Source of the DNA: Dicyema japonicum
Lineage: Eukaryota > Dicyemida > Rhombozoa > Dicyemidae
Assembly: GCA_011109175.1 (NCBI GenBank)
Contig: RDEW01000005.1
Span: 1,676,324 to 1,740,323 of the forward strand
DNA: 64,000 nt
Direction: 5' to 3'
Numbering within the stretch: position 1 is the stretch's first letter; each line of letters begins with the position of its first letter. Shown here one piece after another: positions 1-12,585 of this stretch. Below the pieces are notes generated by a model that saw nothing but the letters and a program-made list of their open reading frames with translations, made no database searches and was not told the DNA's origin. The position numbers and the translations under genes are program-made.

Positions 1-1
1 G

Positions 2-1510
2 TCGAACATTATCCCAATACTCAAGAACAACAAAGCCTCCTCCTTGCCCTCTTCGTTCAGGCCAATTTCCTTAACATCTGTTGTCTCAAAAATCCTCGAA
101 AGGATCATTCTTAACGAAATCACCCCCTACCTCGACCTCTCCGACTCACAACATGGTTTCCGTCCTTTACACTCGACCACCACGCACTTACTGACACTAA
201 CCCAATACATCTCCAACGGTTTCAACAACTGCAAACCCCCGGAACGAACTGTCTTGGCCTCTATTGACCTAACTAAAGCTTTCGACAGAATCTCCCGTGT
301 GGTCCTCTGCAACAAGATCTATTCTTCAAATATTCCCTCTGTATGGAAGTCATGGCTCACAAATTTCCTCTCGGGAAGACTGGGTCATACGTGTCTATAT
401 TCAAATCTATCAAGATATCGACTCCTACCAAACGGTGTTCCCCAGGGATCAGTCCTTTCACCCTCACTTTTCAACCTTTACGTCAAAGACATCCCAACAA
501 CCCAAAATACGTTACTATTGACATATGCCGATGATCTAGTAATCGCATCCAGGAGTGGCGATGTTCGACTGGCCACCGAAAAAGTGCAGTACCACCTGAA
601 CTTGCTATCCGACTGGATGAACTTAAACTGGATGAGTGTTTCCACCTCGAAGTCATCAGCTACCCTGTTCACAACCGATCGAAGACAATTCAACCTAAAC
701 CCCACACTCTCGTTGGGAGACGAACCACTCCCCTTAAATAAATACCCGAAGATCCTTGGAGTTGTCTTCGATCCTTCACTCTGTTTCAACAGACAAGTGG
801 AGGAAGTAATGACAAAAGCCAAGCGGAAACTTAACATATTACGGGCAGTAGCTGGCCACTCAAACGGTCAGCAAAAAGAAAACTTAACTCTTCTCTACAA
901 ACAGTTCATCAGGACTACACTCAACTACGCCTCACCAAGTTGGGCCCCCTCAATCTCCTTGTCCCTTTCTCAAGAACTGCAGAAAGTGCAAAACTCGGCG
1001 CTGAGAATAATAACTGGCTGCTTAAAGTCAACCCCCACCGACCATTTACATTGGGAGTCGAAAATCCTCCCGCTCTATGACCACCTGGAAATGCGTAATT
1101 TACAATTCCTACGGCAGTCGTTCGACCCGAATCACCCAGTTCACGCTCTGCTAAGTAACAATAACCGCAGATACATACGCAGGACCCTCTTTGACCTACA
1201 AAGAGCCTTGTCGAAGATCACCCCCCCTCAAGAAGACTCAACTTGGACCCGCCGAATCCATGATTTCATCTCAACACGGGCCATTAGGACACTTCAATAT
1301 AACAAAGTCTTGGAGCGCTTCCCCCCTGATATCAGTCCAACGGAACAATCGCTCCCGAGGAAGATCAGAATCGGACTGGCTCGCCTACGATGTGGACACC
1401 ACCCTTTTCTGGCTGGCAGAGTAGTTCGGACCTTTTTCCCTGCCCTGGACCACCGGATGCAAAAGTCGAGGATCTCTGGGAGCGGCCTGTCCGGACTGCA
1501 CGCTCTCTGA
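2..1510 (+). CDS. Jockey/CR1-type non-LTR retrotransposon reverse transcriptase, 5' part beyond window edge
   Basis: The frame is open from base 2, so the element begins outside the window; the first in-frame initiator-like codon at 44 is only a TTG. Counting from 44, the RT motifs are FRPISLTS (residues 5-12), SIDLTKAFDR (about 73-82), GVPQGSVLSP (131-140) and the catalytic YADD (161-164), followed by thumb and a C-terminal LARLRCGHHP motif typical of this LINE group. RT copies the element RNA onto a nicked chromosomal target. The ORF is intact for 488 codons and ends at TGA, followed by an A/T-rich 3' end at 1540-1575, so this is the best preserved LINE of its family here. Decayed relatives lie at 2110-2450, 17080-17495 and 38645-38960. 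No endonuclease is visible because the 5' half is missing. Confidence 0.9.
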   Translation, partial: SNIIPILKNNKASSLPSSFRPISLTSVVSKILERIILNEITPYLDLSDSQHGFRPLHSTTTHLLTLTQYISNGFNNCKPPERTVLASIDLTKAFDRISRVVLCNKIYSSNIPSVWKSWLTNFLSGRLGHTCLYSNLSRYRLLPNGVPQGSVLSPSLFNLYVKDIPTTQNTLLLTYADDLVIASRSGDVRLATEKVQYHLNLLSDWMNLNWMSVSTSKSSATLFTTDRRQFNLNPTLSLGDEPLPLNKYPKILGVVFDPSLCFNRQVEEVMTKAKRKLNILRAVAGHSNGQQKENLTLLYKQFIRTTLNYASPSWAPSISLSLSQELQKVQNSALRIITGCLKSTPTDHLHWESKILPLYDHLEMRNLQFLRQSFDPNHPVHALLSNNNRRYIRRTLFDLQRALSKITPPQEDSTWTRRIHDFISTRAIRTLQYNKVLERFPPDISPTEQSLPRKIRIGLARLRCGHHPFLAGRVVRTFFPALDHRMQKSRISGSGLSGLHAL

Positions 1511-1629
1511 TGGTCGCCGGCTTCCCACTTGCTGCTGAAGCGCGGGGTTTTTAATTTAATTTAATAAAATTATTTTTAAAAGTTAAATTTACTCATGGCG
1601 GTGATATTTCATAATGGCGGCGGGAAAAA

Positions 1630-1645
1630 AGGTTGAGAACCACTG
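1630..1645 (-). repeat. hAT-type terminal inverted repeat (right end)
   Basis: The 16 bases are the exact reverse complement of CAGTGGTTCTCAACCT found at 36005-36020. This is the well-known start of Charlie/SPIN-like hAT elements. The segment 1575-1645 before it is probably the end of a non-autonomous hAT element; no partner TIR was found close by. Confidence 0.6.
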
Positions 1646-2109
1646 TAAGATTAAAGTTTATCTTTATCTCTCGAAAAATGTAACTATAGAATTAGGAGTT
1701 ACTATAGTTACTCCAAACCTTCAAAGAGAGAAAAATTATCTGTTGGAGAGCTAGGCGATCCGCTATAAAGTTTGTTTCCGTATGAAGTCCTACGCAAAGT
1801 TGAATGAGGCCAAAAAACTATTGGGACTATTGAGGTGATATGAAGGTGAAAATAGGGCCTTCTGTGTGGAAAGTTGTCTGCCTTTATACATCAAGATTAC
1901 TGATGACTGGATAATAAGGGACCCGGGGAAGAGCCAATGCCCTTCAGTGCAAACACCCACTATATTTTAACTGTCCCTAATGTTTAACCTTATTTAGTTA
2001 GTTAAGTAACCCATCACTAACTTGTAGGGACAATGGCTTATTTAATAGACGCAGCAGATGCAGTCGCTCCCATAGACGAGTCAGTCCTGCATTGTGGACG
2101 AACGTTGTG

Positions 2110-2450
2110 CTAATTCATGACATTCAAATAAGTGATTTGTTGCCAACTCGTAGAGGTTGCAAAAGGGACAGAGTACATCGTATGTCGACAGAGAGGGGGT
2201 GGTACCCACATTGTAGAAGTACCAGGTTTACTTGGATATATTTCAAAAGAGAGGATTCTGATTGGTCTATTGGATGAGGAACCGTGTAGTATTTTATTAT
2301 TATCGAGTATTCGGATGCTTCTTGTAGAAACAAAATCGTGTATCTGTTTTAGACAACTCCGGTTATTTGTTGAAAGGATGGATGATAGCATTCGAGGCAG
2401 GTCATTGGTTGTCATAATTTTTAGTTTGTTTTGGAGTTTGCATAGATAAT
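2110..2450 (-). pseudogene. Jockey-type RT C-terminal fragment
   Basis: The minus-strand reading contains IHDFVSTRSIRILDNNKILH, which aligns with the C-terminus of the intact RT at the window start (IHDFISTRAIRTLQYNKVLE), and a degraded CGHHP-like motif. It is frame-shifted and part of the duplicated segment. Confidence 0.7.
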
Positions 2451-2694
2451 GACAGGATGGTCTGTATGCTTGGGCGAGGAACTGCAGAGAATAACCAGTA
2501 AATTCATAACCGGTAAATTCATCCCAGTTAAATCAAGGAACCACGTGGCGGGTTTCTCAGAAGAGGTCGAAATTTTGATTTTTTATATTATATTTAAAAT
2601 GCGATTTTGGAGATTATTCGACGATATGAGTCACGTGTCCGTGAAGGTAGGACCTATGAAAATTGAAGAGATAGGACCTATTTTTTCACCTCTC

Positions 2695-2855
2695 TTCAGA
2701 AGCTGACGAAGAATGAACACAATCATGCTGGTGATGCTGCATATGTTGAATCTAAGAAATTACTCATGAGATAAAAAGAAAAGCTATTGCGCATTTATTA
2801 CAACTGAAGTGTGTGTGGGTTTGCCACTGGAGGTTTCTGCCCGACTACCCGCAAC
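2695..2855 (+). pseudogene. FLYWCH/MULE transposase N-terminal fragment, copy 1
   Basis: The reading KLTKNEHNHAGDAAYVESKK carries the H-N-H signature that ends a FLYWCH zinc finger in Mutator-like elements. A one-base loss relative to copy 2 breaks the frame just after it. See the longer copy at 17640-18130. Confidence 0.55.
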
Positions 2856-3060
2856 GTGACATCCTATCTCTGTCGGTATTCCTTCTTTCCAAATACTCCA
2901 CTTGGATGGCTTTATGAGGTTCAGGACAACAAACAAGGACGGCGGTGTTTGTTAGTGGACAATAACTTTTGGAAAGATTTTCGGCAAACAACCAAGACCA
3001 ACTGCGGACAGAATTTTGTAATCTTCTGCTTTTGAAAAAGCGTAGCTCAACACCAAGCCG
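2856..3060 (-). pseudogene. R2-like LINE fragment
   Basis: The stretch around 2925-2945 resembles the R2-like copy at 19260-19330 (minus strand, the Q-H-R-R segment preceding the CCHC region). Only short similarity is visible and no frame survives. Confidence 0.35.
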
Positions 3061-4560
3061 TAGTCCATCTCATAATGAGGATGGCTTAAGAATGAGCAAC
3101 CAGAAAAATAGAACTCTTGCAGGTAATCCTGGCAGATAGGCTCTTGAAGACCAAGTAGACAGCACTTAGACGGACTCAGTTTTCCTTTTTATCAAAATCG
3201 ATCAGGTTAGCGGAGAATTGGACTTATAGGATTACCTCATCTAGACCCCGAGAGAATCTGTATCGTAAGTGAAGTGATAAATGATATAAGACACAGTCGG
3301 ATCTCCAACAGACAGAGTAATCAGATCTTTCATAAGGTCGAGTCTACGTTCTAGGCGATTAGGGAGCTCACTTTGAATGCGATAGGTCGCAGAATGTGAG
3401 AGAAGGGGATGAACAAATATGGTAAGTGTCCATAGATGATATGCATGGCCGCTCGAATAAGAGAGCGTTAAGACAAGACGAGTTTCTCCTTCAAATATTT
3501 TCCTACAAACCTAGAAGAAACCCGCTTCTTCATTCGAAGCTCAATTTCAGGACTCTCATATTTGATTACGGAAAACTGGGTTGTCGCAAAGGTCCGAGAG
3601 AATCCCTTTTCAATCAAAATCACGGTTGCAAGAGATACCGAGAGCAGAAGGAGTGAAACTGGAATAGAATGATGTTCTGACATTAAAGTGAGAATTGAAA
3701 TTGGATCCAAGGATGTGAATAGAGTATTTTTCATCTTTTTATTAAAAAATTGGGAAAAACTATCCTCTAATCCCGAAGTCGAGGGTACAATGGATAAAAG
3801 ATAAGTTAGCCAGAAGAGAAGAATAAAAAAAATTTCTAGAGGTTCCAGCCTCGAGGCCAGCAAGTGACATTATTTTTCAATTAAAATTATTTTTTGAATT
3901 TATTCTTCCTAAGGAATTTTCACCTTAAGCTACGAATCCCTTTTCTTCTACGGTCAGCCCTATTTTTAAAGTAAGTGAACTTCTTAAGAGCCATCGACGA
4001 AAAGTTGAGGACTGTCATTGAAGAAACACTTAATATTTCTTTTGATAAAACTGACTGGATCCAATACAAACTCCCCCTTCGCTAAGAAGGATTCGGAGTA
4101 CACTCACCACTAGAACTAGCCCTACCGGCCAAATTATTATATGTGCGATTTTGGGCTTTAAACAAGCACTTTTTCTGGATGCCTTTCAGGAATCTTTTCA
4201 TATAGTTTAGTTTAGTTAGAACAAAAGACAAAATTTCATAGAAAAGAGTTTGTGTAAGAGAGTATTAAAAGTCGAGTAATTAAGTTATGAGCACTGCAAA
4301 ACATCGTGCACCTGTTAAAGTCTGCCAGGATCACTTGATTAGTCGGTTTGACTCTTTCTCTTTTGATGTCCCCTTTTCGGGATTTAATAATCATCCCATT
4401 TTCTAGATTCGTTGCATTCTTCTCGTGATTTTCAAGAGAGCCCGCCATTTTCTATATGTGCCTTTGCATTCAAAAATCCAAACTCGTTTTTCCGCTTTAA
4501 CGTCTTTGATACAAAACAGTATCAGCGAGAAAACAAGACCAAGGGTTGGATCGAAGTCCT
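3061..4560. other. Intergenic stretch without recognisable gene
   Basis: No conserved protein or RNA was recognised in any frame. A 131-codon minus-strand ORF at 3468-3863 has hydrophobic stretches but no family features and no mini-intron context. Confidence 0.4.
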
Positions 4561-4561
4561 T

Positions 4562-5372
4562 AATTATTATTATTAAAAAGCACTCCCGCGAAAACATAAA
4601 ATTAGTTAAGTTTCCTTTGTGCCGTATTCCTAATCATCCTCTCCGTCAGCCTTGACCATGATCCTCTGTTGCGCGCTAGTTCTCTTAGGTTGTCCAGGTC
4701 ATCCGCCGAAGTTAGTCTCATACCAACGGCCGACAGGTCTTCGTTCAAGATAGTCGGAAGTGTCGTTCTTGGCCTTCCGCGGGATCCTGATCCTGTGTGT
4801 ACGAAGTAGTTGTCCATTGCGACATTTGCGGGGACCTGGTTAATTAGACGTAACACGTGGCCAAAGAGGCTCCATCTTGATTTGAAAATATCATCTGACA
4901 GCACGCCGGATTTGCAAATATTATAAAGGTTTGCATCTTCATAGGCCAGTTGATCTTGATTACCGATTTAAGCTGAGCTCTGTGGAATGAGTCAAGACGG
5001 TCCATTTCCCGTTTAGAGATTCCCCAAGTCCCAGAGTTGTAGGTTAGTACCGGGATGTCAAAAGCTTTTTATATTCTAAGGCTGGTGTTTAGTCCTATCC
5101 TCTTCTTGTGGCTCCATATTGACGATATTTTTCAGTGCACTCATAGCAACGATCTTCAGAGTCTCCTAGAAGCTAGCCAACCTTTTTTTACCTTCTCCAT
5201 GACTCGTCCGATCTCCGATCATTACGTGTAAGCGTTGTAAACTCCGTTTTGTCGGGATTTACGTTTAAGAACCATTTCGAAAATATGTGTGGGAATACGC
5301 TGAGCATGTACTGAAGTGTTTGAGTATTCTCAGAGACAAAATCCAGATCGTCGTCATAGTTGTTTCCAATAG
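4562..5372 (-). pseudogene. RTE-type LINE, RT active site to 3' tail
   Basis: Read on the minus strand, a YDDD version of the catalytic YADD lies at 5347-5358, followed by NVNPDKTEFTTL, LTYNSGTWGISKREMDRLD-type sequence and the C-terminal motif GSRGRPRTTLPTILN with RELARNRGSW near the stop at 4602. This order is diagnostic for RTE elements. Frames shift between 4905 and 5250. The 3' end closes with a CTCGCGGGAGTGCTT-like tail and TAA repeats at 4562-4600, the same tail found on the RTE end at 37577-37613 and on the SINE family described elsewhere. Confidence 0.75.
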
Positions 5373-5639
5373 AAAATCATTTATTCCAAAAGACACCAGA
5401 ATAGGAAATTCACAGGAACTTGATAATTGTGTGATCCTGACACGTATCAAAAAAGTCATCAACTTGGTTCGGTGTTTCTCCTTTGAACGGACAAAAATCT
5501 TTCATGGGCGGAAAACTGTTCGATCACGGCATAACGGGCACACTCAATCTTTTAGACGAATTAGGGTTTTTGATGTCAGCCATTTATTTCCAGTGATCCA
5601 CTGTTCAGTCACTCAGTCACTCTTTACACCCTTTTCTAG

Positions 5640-6060
5640 ATAACTGAGATACTCCCACGAGTCGCATGCATAAAAAACTTTCCTAAATAGTGTGGTTGTT
5701 GATTTACCATAGACCTGAAAGGCTTTTCAGTAGATTGATCTTTTCGCAAGTGAGCTAATGTCCAGATTGCATGACGAACACCTTATTGACTTTACATATT
5801 TAACAACCCCGGATATATCGGAAAGAGATTAAGAGTTAATTAACGTATATACCGTTCCCAAGATAAGAGTAAAAGGTGTCGTGTCTATCCATATCTGCCA
5901 CTAAATAAGAAAGAGATCATTTTTGGCCAGGCACTGGACGTTTCCTAAAAACATGTGGATCACATGACGTCTCTTAGGATTTAAACTCATTCAACCAAGT
6001 AGGTTGCGGTTTGGGAATTAAACCCACAAGTAATCGCGGCGTCTTGTGGAGAACACAGTG
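5640..6060. other. Intergenic stretch, nothing recognised
   Basis: AT-rich DNA between the RTE remnant and the SINE; no frame, RNA or repeat was identified. Confidence 0.4.
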
Positions 6061-6063
6061 TAT

Positions 6064-6312
6064 GGTAATATAATAATAATTCAGCCCTTCCGCGACGACT
6101 AGTATTGTTCCATTACTCATCTCAGCTTAGGCAGAACTCACACTTTATTTAAGAAGTAAATAACAGTTATGCTAATTAATCCGAGGCATTAATCCAGGAC
6201 ATTGAGGGTGTTCTTAACTCCTTGTTCTTTTCTCTTTTGCTTACGTGTGAGTCCCTGACACAATCCGGTTCCGCAGTGATGAATCATAGATGACTGTGTC
6301 ACTCGTCAATTC
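6064..6312 (-). repeat. SINE family A, partial copy
   Basis: The core block (TCCGGTTCCGCAGTGATG to ACTCGTCA, 6264-6308) and the block GCAGAACTCACACTTTATTT match other family A copies. The RTE-like tail with ATTATTATTA lies at 6064-6095. The tRNA-like head is missing. Confidence 0.7.
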
Positions 6313-6437
6313 ATTAAATAATCCCATTTTCGTAATATAATGTGTAGCTTTGCTAAAATTATGTTTTCTAAATTAATTTTTTGAAAATAATAAATTTTAA
6401 ATAAATTGGTTTCACCTAAATTCAGTTAAAGTTTGTA

Positions 6438-9400
6438 ATGTCAAAAATTCATTGTCGTTTTGCTCATTGTGAAGGTCGAACGGTATTTTCGTTTATAAAT
6501 GAGTTTGTGAATTATCACTAAAATTTCAGTCGTATACTCACCGGTGGAATTGATGGTGACTTTCGAATTTTCAAAAATGTCGACGACGATGACCCTCACT
6601 CCGAATCTGCTTATGGATCCGTCTTCTCAATCTGTTCAGATCCCAAGAATAACCGAATTTATGCTGCTTATAAGGACCAGACTCTCCAGGTGTACTCGTT
6701 TACACATCATGCTGGGGTAACTGACAGCTTAGAGGCAGAAATTACCATCACTCTGAACAAAGGCTCACCCTATTGCATAGACGTTGTTGATAACAAACTC
6801 ATCGTCGGGACCTCGTACAACATATTTTACTAAATAGTGACTTCTCTGTCGTTTTGTACACTTTCACCCAGAACAACTACAAGAGTGAAGTTATGAAAGG
6901 CCATTCTGCTCCAGTCCTGTCTGTTTCACTCGATTATCTCATGGAATATGCTGTTTTACGAACCTTTTTATTGATCACTGTAGGTCAGCTCAAGCTGTGA
7001 TGGATCCCTGCGAATTTGGCGTCTCAACGATCTTTTTTGCGAGTTACACATCGCTGGCATGTTCAAAATCTCAAATGACTTAAGGTATTGCACGTTTTTA
7101 CTTCAGGCCTTCAAATCCTCAATGTTGCGTGAAATGGAATAACTCAGGAAGTCATCTGGCGGTTACTCTATCTCATTGTATCCGACTATACAAACGAGAC
7201 ATTTGGGATATCGACTACGAACTGGTAATCACGGAATTTATTTCAGGAAAATCCGCAAAACGACGATTTCTCGCTTTGTTGTTTTACATTCGACGACCGG
7301 TTTATTGTGACTGCCTCCCTTAAAGGCACAATTTCCCTGTGGAGCTGCGGAAAGAGGAATTTACTGTCTTCGTTTTATTATTTGATGACATTTAAAGTTA
7401 TGAATCTCAAAATTCATCTCCCTTGTGCTGTATCGGCTTCATGTCTAAGGACTACGAGTGCATTTTCACCGATTATTCCGTTTATGCTGCTAATCATGTC
7501 GACTAGGGATTTTTAGGAGTTGCTGACTTTACTGCTGATACGGAAATCAACGGTTTTGACGATTGGGTTGAGGATATTGACATTCTCCCAGAGAATTCAG
7601 CGTCTGTGGGCGAGGATCACTCTGATAATGCAGAAGATAGAGTTGTGCCCACAAGACATCGAAATTCAAATGGTATTTACTTTAATAAACTCAGTCAATT
7701 TATCCTCTGACGACTCTTCAAACCCTCCCAGCCTTCAAGAAGATAAGGAACAACCAACCTTTGAAGACTATATCGGAGTTATGCAACCTCCATTTCAGCC
7801 AGGGTCCACCCCGTCTTTTCTCTCTGAGCGTTATATGGTTACTCTGCTATAAATAACCACAGGTCTGGAATTTCATCGGAATTGTGAAACAGTACAGTCA
7901 AAGAACGGAGTCCAGCGACAGCATTGACGTGGAATTCCACGATACTTCAATCTCCCATTCATTTCACATAGACAATTCGTATTTGTACTCCATTGGTGAC
8001 CTCTCTGAGTCAGCCTTACTGCTTGCCTCTAACGGAGATGACTCAGAAGATTCTGTCCCCTCAAAAATTTACTGCATATTGACAAACACATGGGACAGAT
8101 GCAAGGAATGGTCAGTGGAAATGACTGAGAAGATACACGTTGATCTGATTATTTATTCTAAGTGTGTTACCCTCAGTTCTGGTAACTGGTTGGCCGTGGT
8201 TACCAGTAGAAGATTAGTGCGGATATTTACCCTCTCTGGCTTAGAAGTGCACGTGTTTTCCATTCCAGGACAAGGCGTCTGTTCAATCTCTTCAAACTCT
8301 CGTCTTTTCGTTGTATACCACAGAGGACTCGGTATTAGGGTCTTCTAATTTTTAGCCACAAAAGGAGACCAGGCTTTGGGATTTTTGCTGTACGAAATTT
8401 CCATGACCACGGTTTTCCCATAATTTCCTCTTCTGATCTTCCCATTTCTTTAAATTCCGCGTTGAAATGGGCAGGGTTTAATAATTTCCGTTATTTTCAG
8501 TTTTTCTGAACACGGAAGGGTTTTTACTTGTGATTCCATGGGGATCACGCGTTGTATGTTTATATTGGAGACTGGGGGACATTGGTGGGCCGAGGTCTGT
8601 GATGTTTCGGTTGGAGATTGTAGTTTATGGTAATCAGGGAACTTTGGATGACAACAATTGGGTGGTTGGTGTGGATGAACAACACCAGAGGGTCAGATAT
8701 ATTTCATCAAGGTTCAAATACATACCCCTCTTCCCCAAACCGGTGGTGATCTTTATGAATTTTCAATTACCTTTGACTCAATCTACTCTTCAACAAACAA
8801 AATTTCAGGTTTTTCACGTTTTTAGTACTTTAGGAAGGGATTATCAGATCCAGCATGTTTTCATCCTACAGTGGGGACGAGAACTCACTGGCTATGCAGC
8901 TGATTGCCGTATTTAGTTGATTTAAATGGATTAGCTGTTATGTAAGGACAAAATGGACCGACGGGCATTTGATGTTGTTAGACTTCTTCTTGAACGTCCC
9001 GCTTCTCGAATATCGACTATATTTGGATCACTGGTTCTGAAATATGCCGAGAGAAGCGGTCATCCTTCCTTGGCTAAGAATATTGCTGATTTAATTGACT
9101 CAAACGGTGAAGTGAATGAAACAAATGAGAGTTTGGTGGTTGAGGACGTTCCTGAAATAATGGCTCCTCGAACTGTTCGGCTGTCAGCATCTCGTCGAGT
9201 TAATCCTCCAGAATCTCCGAATTATGACACTCCCAATGTTATTTCAGAATCTTTTGTGTCACAAGCTACTGTGGATGAGTCAATTGACGGTCGACTAGAA
9301 TCTTCTGGTCTTCGGATTAATCCATTAAAGTTCTTATTGGCTAACAGTAGACTGACCGTGAGGGTTCTTATGCGAATGTCGACTGTTTTAATCAAGAGGT

Positions 9401-9631
9401 TCGTAGAGCTTGTGATTTGGAAGTTCAGGTACCTACCAAGAGGTTGATTCTTGATTTATTTTTTGTAGACAGAAGAAGGCTTCTGCCTTTGAAGTGTGGG
9501 TTAACGAGACTGGAAACGTAGATTCTAAATCTCGGTCTGAACTGTTAGCTGACTTTAGCAAACTTTCTTCTGACGAAAAGAAAGTTGGATTTTTATGTTA
9601 TTTATAGTTTTGGAAAGACAAGGCTAAGTGA
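6438..9631 (+). CDS. WDHD1: WDHD1/AND-1 (Ctf4) replication-fork protein, many mini-introns
   Basis: WDHD1 homotrimers tether polymerase alpha-primase to the CMG helicase. Exons read in order give N-terminal WD repeats (ILTGGIDGDFRIF; SSCDGSLRIWRLND; GTISLWSCGK), an acidic linker, the FQPGSTPSFLSERYMV and SIDVEFHDTSI segments of the SepB/Ctf4 propeller, VVYHRGLG, NNWVVGVDE, the helical tail and a short C-terminal HMG-box remnant ending DEKKFWKDKAK. Introns read include 6503-6529, 6815-6837, 6953-6983, 7085-7106, 7225-7246, 7366-7397, 7480-7506, 7673-7694, 7838-7862, 8332-8355, 8476-8500, 8610-8637, 8909-8946, 9429-9468 and 9584-9607 (22-40 nt). Family identity is clear. A one-base frame disruption near the T run at 8382-8386 has no intron explanation, and splicing at 8780-8880 and 9330-9370 is unresolved. 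Confidence 0.9.
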
Positions 9632-9689
9632 CTTTTGTTTATTGATTGTTAATAAAATAGTTAATTTGTTCATAATTTTGTTAATTTTT

Positions 9690-12495
9690 TTGCTCACCTA
9701 CGATGTGGTGGCAAAAATGTGAAAAAGAGCCGCAAAATCCCTATCCCTTCTTCATTGAGAAGTGGATGATGTCGTGCATTACTACTATTTCCGGCAAAAT
9801 CAAACCGAATCCAGGACCGCCATTGATTTTCGCCCAAATCAACATAAATTGAATTCGAACAAAGATTATTTAAACGAATTTTTCAGTCCAACTCAGTGGA
9901 TATCGCTTTAATTCGTCAAAGCTTACTCATAAAGATTCAACTCCAACGTTTCCTGGATATTACGTGCTCCGGAAAGACCGAAAATTTGGAAGAGGTGGAG
10001 GCTTACTTACCATTGTCCATAATCAGATTAATGTTGTGGACCTTTCAAATTACACATCAAGCTTTATGGACACTGAAGATCTATTAGAACAACTCACAGT
10101 GAAAATAAAGTTACACTCACTCCGAATGACTATAGCACATGTGTATATCCCTCACTTCTTTATGATATAAAGGCTATTGTTCTAATCTTGAACAGATCAC
10201 AAGATTATAAAAATTTATAATTTGTGGAGATTTGAACGCCAAGAGCCCAATTTGATACACAAATCAACTATTAGACCAAAGAGGATCTATTTTATCAGAC
10301 AACATTGACGACTTGGTATTCCTTAACAACAGGAATAAACACATAAGAACTCCTTTGAGAAATGGTGACTCTCCAACCTCACTAGATCTGACTCTTGCCA
10401 ATTGCTTCGACTATTACATGGGACGTTATTTACGAGTTGCACACAGATCACAATCCAATACTATTGAAAATCGCGGGAAAACACAAGATGAATGGAACTC
10501 GTAATACTTTCATCAACTTTTCACGTGCGAATTGGCTTGAGTACATGATTTTTATTGAAGACTCCCTATCCTCTCTTTTCCTCGATAGATGCGCCGTTGG
10601 ATTTATTAATGAAAAGATTTTGCAAGCCCGAAAAAAGATTAATCCAATGGGGCGATTCAAGACTTTTTCAGATAAATTCGACACAGAAACGAGGGTCTTT
10701 ATTGTAAAAGAAGAAATAAACTAAAAAAAACTCTAGATAAAACATCCCTGAATACTGAAATTACAGATCTGAATGAGAAATTACCAAAAGGATCAAAAAT
10801 AAAAACAAAAAATGGGAGGCTGCTTTGATGTCTGTAAACAGACACACAAAGACATCATCCTTATGGAGAACACTACGGAAACTCAAACAGATTCCCATGC
10901 AACATACACTAAAAATTATTCCTGACACACTTATGAAATTTTATGTCAGTTTAAGCCACAAACCATATTTGAAACTGGAGCATCAACCGAAACACAAGAC
11001 GAAAAAATATTCATACATCGAATTTTTCAAACCACTGGAGGTATTTCATGCAATTAAATAAATGAAAAATACAAAATCCAAAAAGGCGGATGACATTTCA
11101 ATAACTGAATTGAAACACTTGGGCCAAAAGAGTCGATGCCCTTACTGAGATTTTCAATTACTCAGTGAATAAAAATGAGATTCCTTCATTATGGAAAAAA
11201 TCACTTATACATTTAATACCTAAAAAGAACAAAGCTTTTAACAACCTCCGGAGATATTGTCCAATATTGATTTTTTGTGGCCTTTCAAGAACATTGGAAA
11301 AATTAATCCTCACAAGATTAATCATTCGCTTGATCTTGCAATTTTCAACATGGCTTCAGATCGGATACTCAATTTCAACACATCCAACAAAACTAACCCA
11401 GTTCAATTCGAATAGACTGAACTACTCAAAACCACATAAAAGAATGGTACTTGTCGCTCTGGATATCGAGAAGCGTTTGATTCGGTACCGAGGAAGACTC
11501 TAGCAACAAAAATTTTTGACACCGATATCCATCCGAAATCCAGATGTGGCTGGCCAATTTCATTAATGGTAGAAGAGGCTAAGTTGTCATAAATAATAGA
11601 AAATCAAGACAACCATACCTCCCCAACGGGTCCCTCAAGGATCCCTTTATCACCAACCTTGTTCAATTTATTTACAAGAGACCTTCCAAATCCAAAATAC
11701 CATCCTTCTGTCTTATGCCGACGATCTCATTGTCGCAGCAAGACACCAAGACCATAAAAAACTGCGCGAAGGTTCAGGAGACCCTCGACATTATGAACCC
11801 ATGGTTCCTCAAAAACCACATGAAAATATCCCCTGGGAAGTCGAGCACTGCGATTATCTCCTCCTACAGGAAACATAATCCTTCGATCCTAAATTAACTT
11901 GGAATGGAGAGCTTATCCCAGTTAATAACGAACCCATCAATCCTTGGAGTTACATATGACCCGTTAATGACGTTCACACACATGTGGACAATAATTTTAA
12001 GAGTTCAAAAAAGATGAGAATTCTCAAGACCTTTGCTAGATCTCCAATATCTTCACTTTCTTACATCAAATTATTATACAAAAATTATATTCTACCGACA
12101 ATGGAACATGCATGTACGGCGTGGATTACACCCTTGTCAATATCCACGCAGAACAAATTAGAGGTCATAAAAAACCAATGCCTCCGGATCCTTCTTAAAT
12201 GTGACAGAATGACGCCTACGGCAGAAATGAGGAACACATTAGATCTCAAAAAAGTATGGAACGGTGACGAACAACAAAAATTCTTAAAATGGTGCGATCT
12301 TTTAGTAACTTCCTTGAAGATGAGTTTTTTGCCTACCAGAAGTATGCTCGCAAATTTGAGATCAAACCTTCCCCCTTTTGGACGACCATAAAAAATTGCA
12401 GACAAAGTCGAAACAAAGGAGGACGCACTGACACCGGGATCACTTTATTAGACGATTACTTTTTCCTCTTTCCTGTGTTCCCGGGGTTATAATAA
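9690..12495 (+). mobile_element. Decayed Jockey-type LINE with endonuclease and RT
   Basis: In element order: exonuclease-endonuclease-phosphatase domain (FPGYYVLRKDRKFGRGGG at about 9950-10005; GDLNAKSP near 10225; SLDLTLANC about 10380; HTDHNPI about 10440), then RT (IPSLWKKSLIHLIPKKNK near 11175, YADD at 11714-11725 in the frame LLSYADDLIVAA), thumb and C-terminus to about 12390, and a TAATAATAATTT 3' end near 12490. Multiple stops and frameshifts divide it, so it is dead. The endonuclease nicks target DNA and the RT primes from the nick in this class. Confidence 0.8.
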
Positions 12496-12585
12496 TAATT
12501 TTTGTTCAGTAATAATTTGATTGAAAATACTGTAGTTAGTTGTTGTGGAGAAGTTTCATTATAGCCCGCAGACATTGAAGACTCA

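Larger units (their letters stand above)
1811..2855. repeat. Duplicated segment, copy 1 (partner 16773-17852)
   Basis: About 1.05 kb is nearly identical to 16773-17852, differing by scattered substitutions and 1-2 base indels plus a 20-base tandem insertion in the second copy. It contains a decayed minus-strand Jockey-type RT C-terminus (2110-2450) and a plus-strand FLYWCH/MULE piece (about 2695-2855). Similarity stops at 2855, where an R2-like fragment begins, while copy 2 continues into more MULE sequence. Confidence 0.85.

Noticed and set aside
3468-3863. 131-codon minus ORF with hydrophobic segments, possible membrane protein
   Set aside because: No family resemblance, no flanking mini-introns and low-complexity composition; too weak to call a gene.
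6438-9631. WDHD1 as a pseudogene because of many stops in the raw frame
   Set aside because: Almost all stops fall inside GT-AG mini-introns that restore conserved sequence; only one frame break is unexplained.
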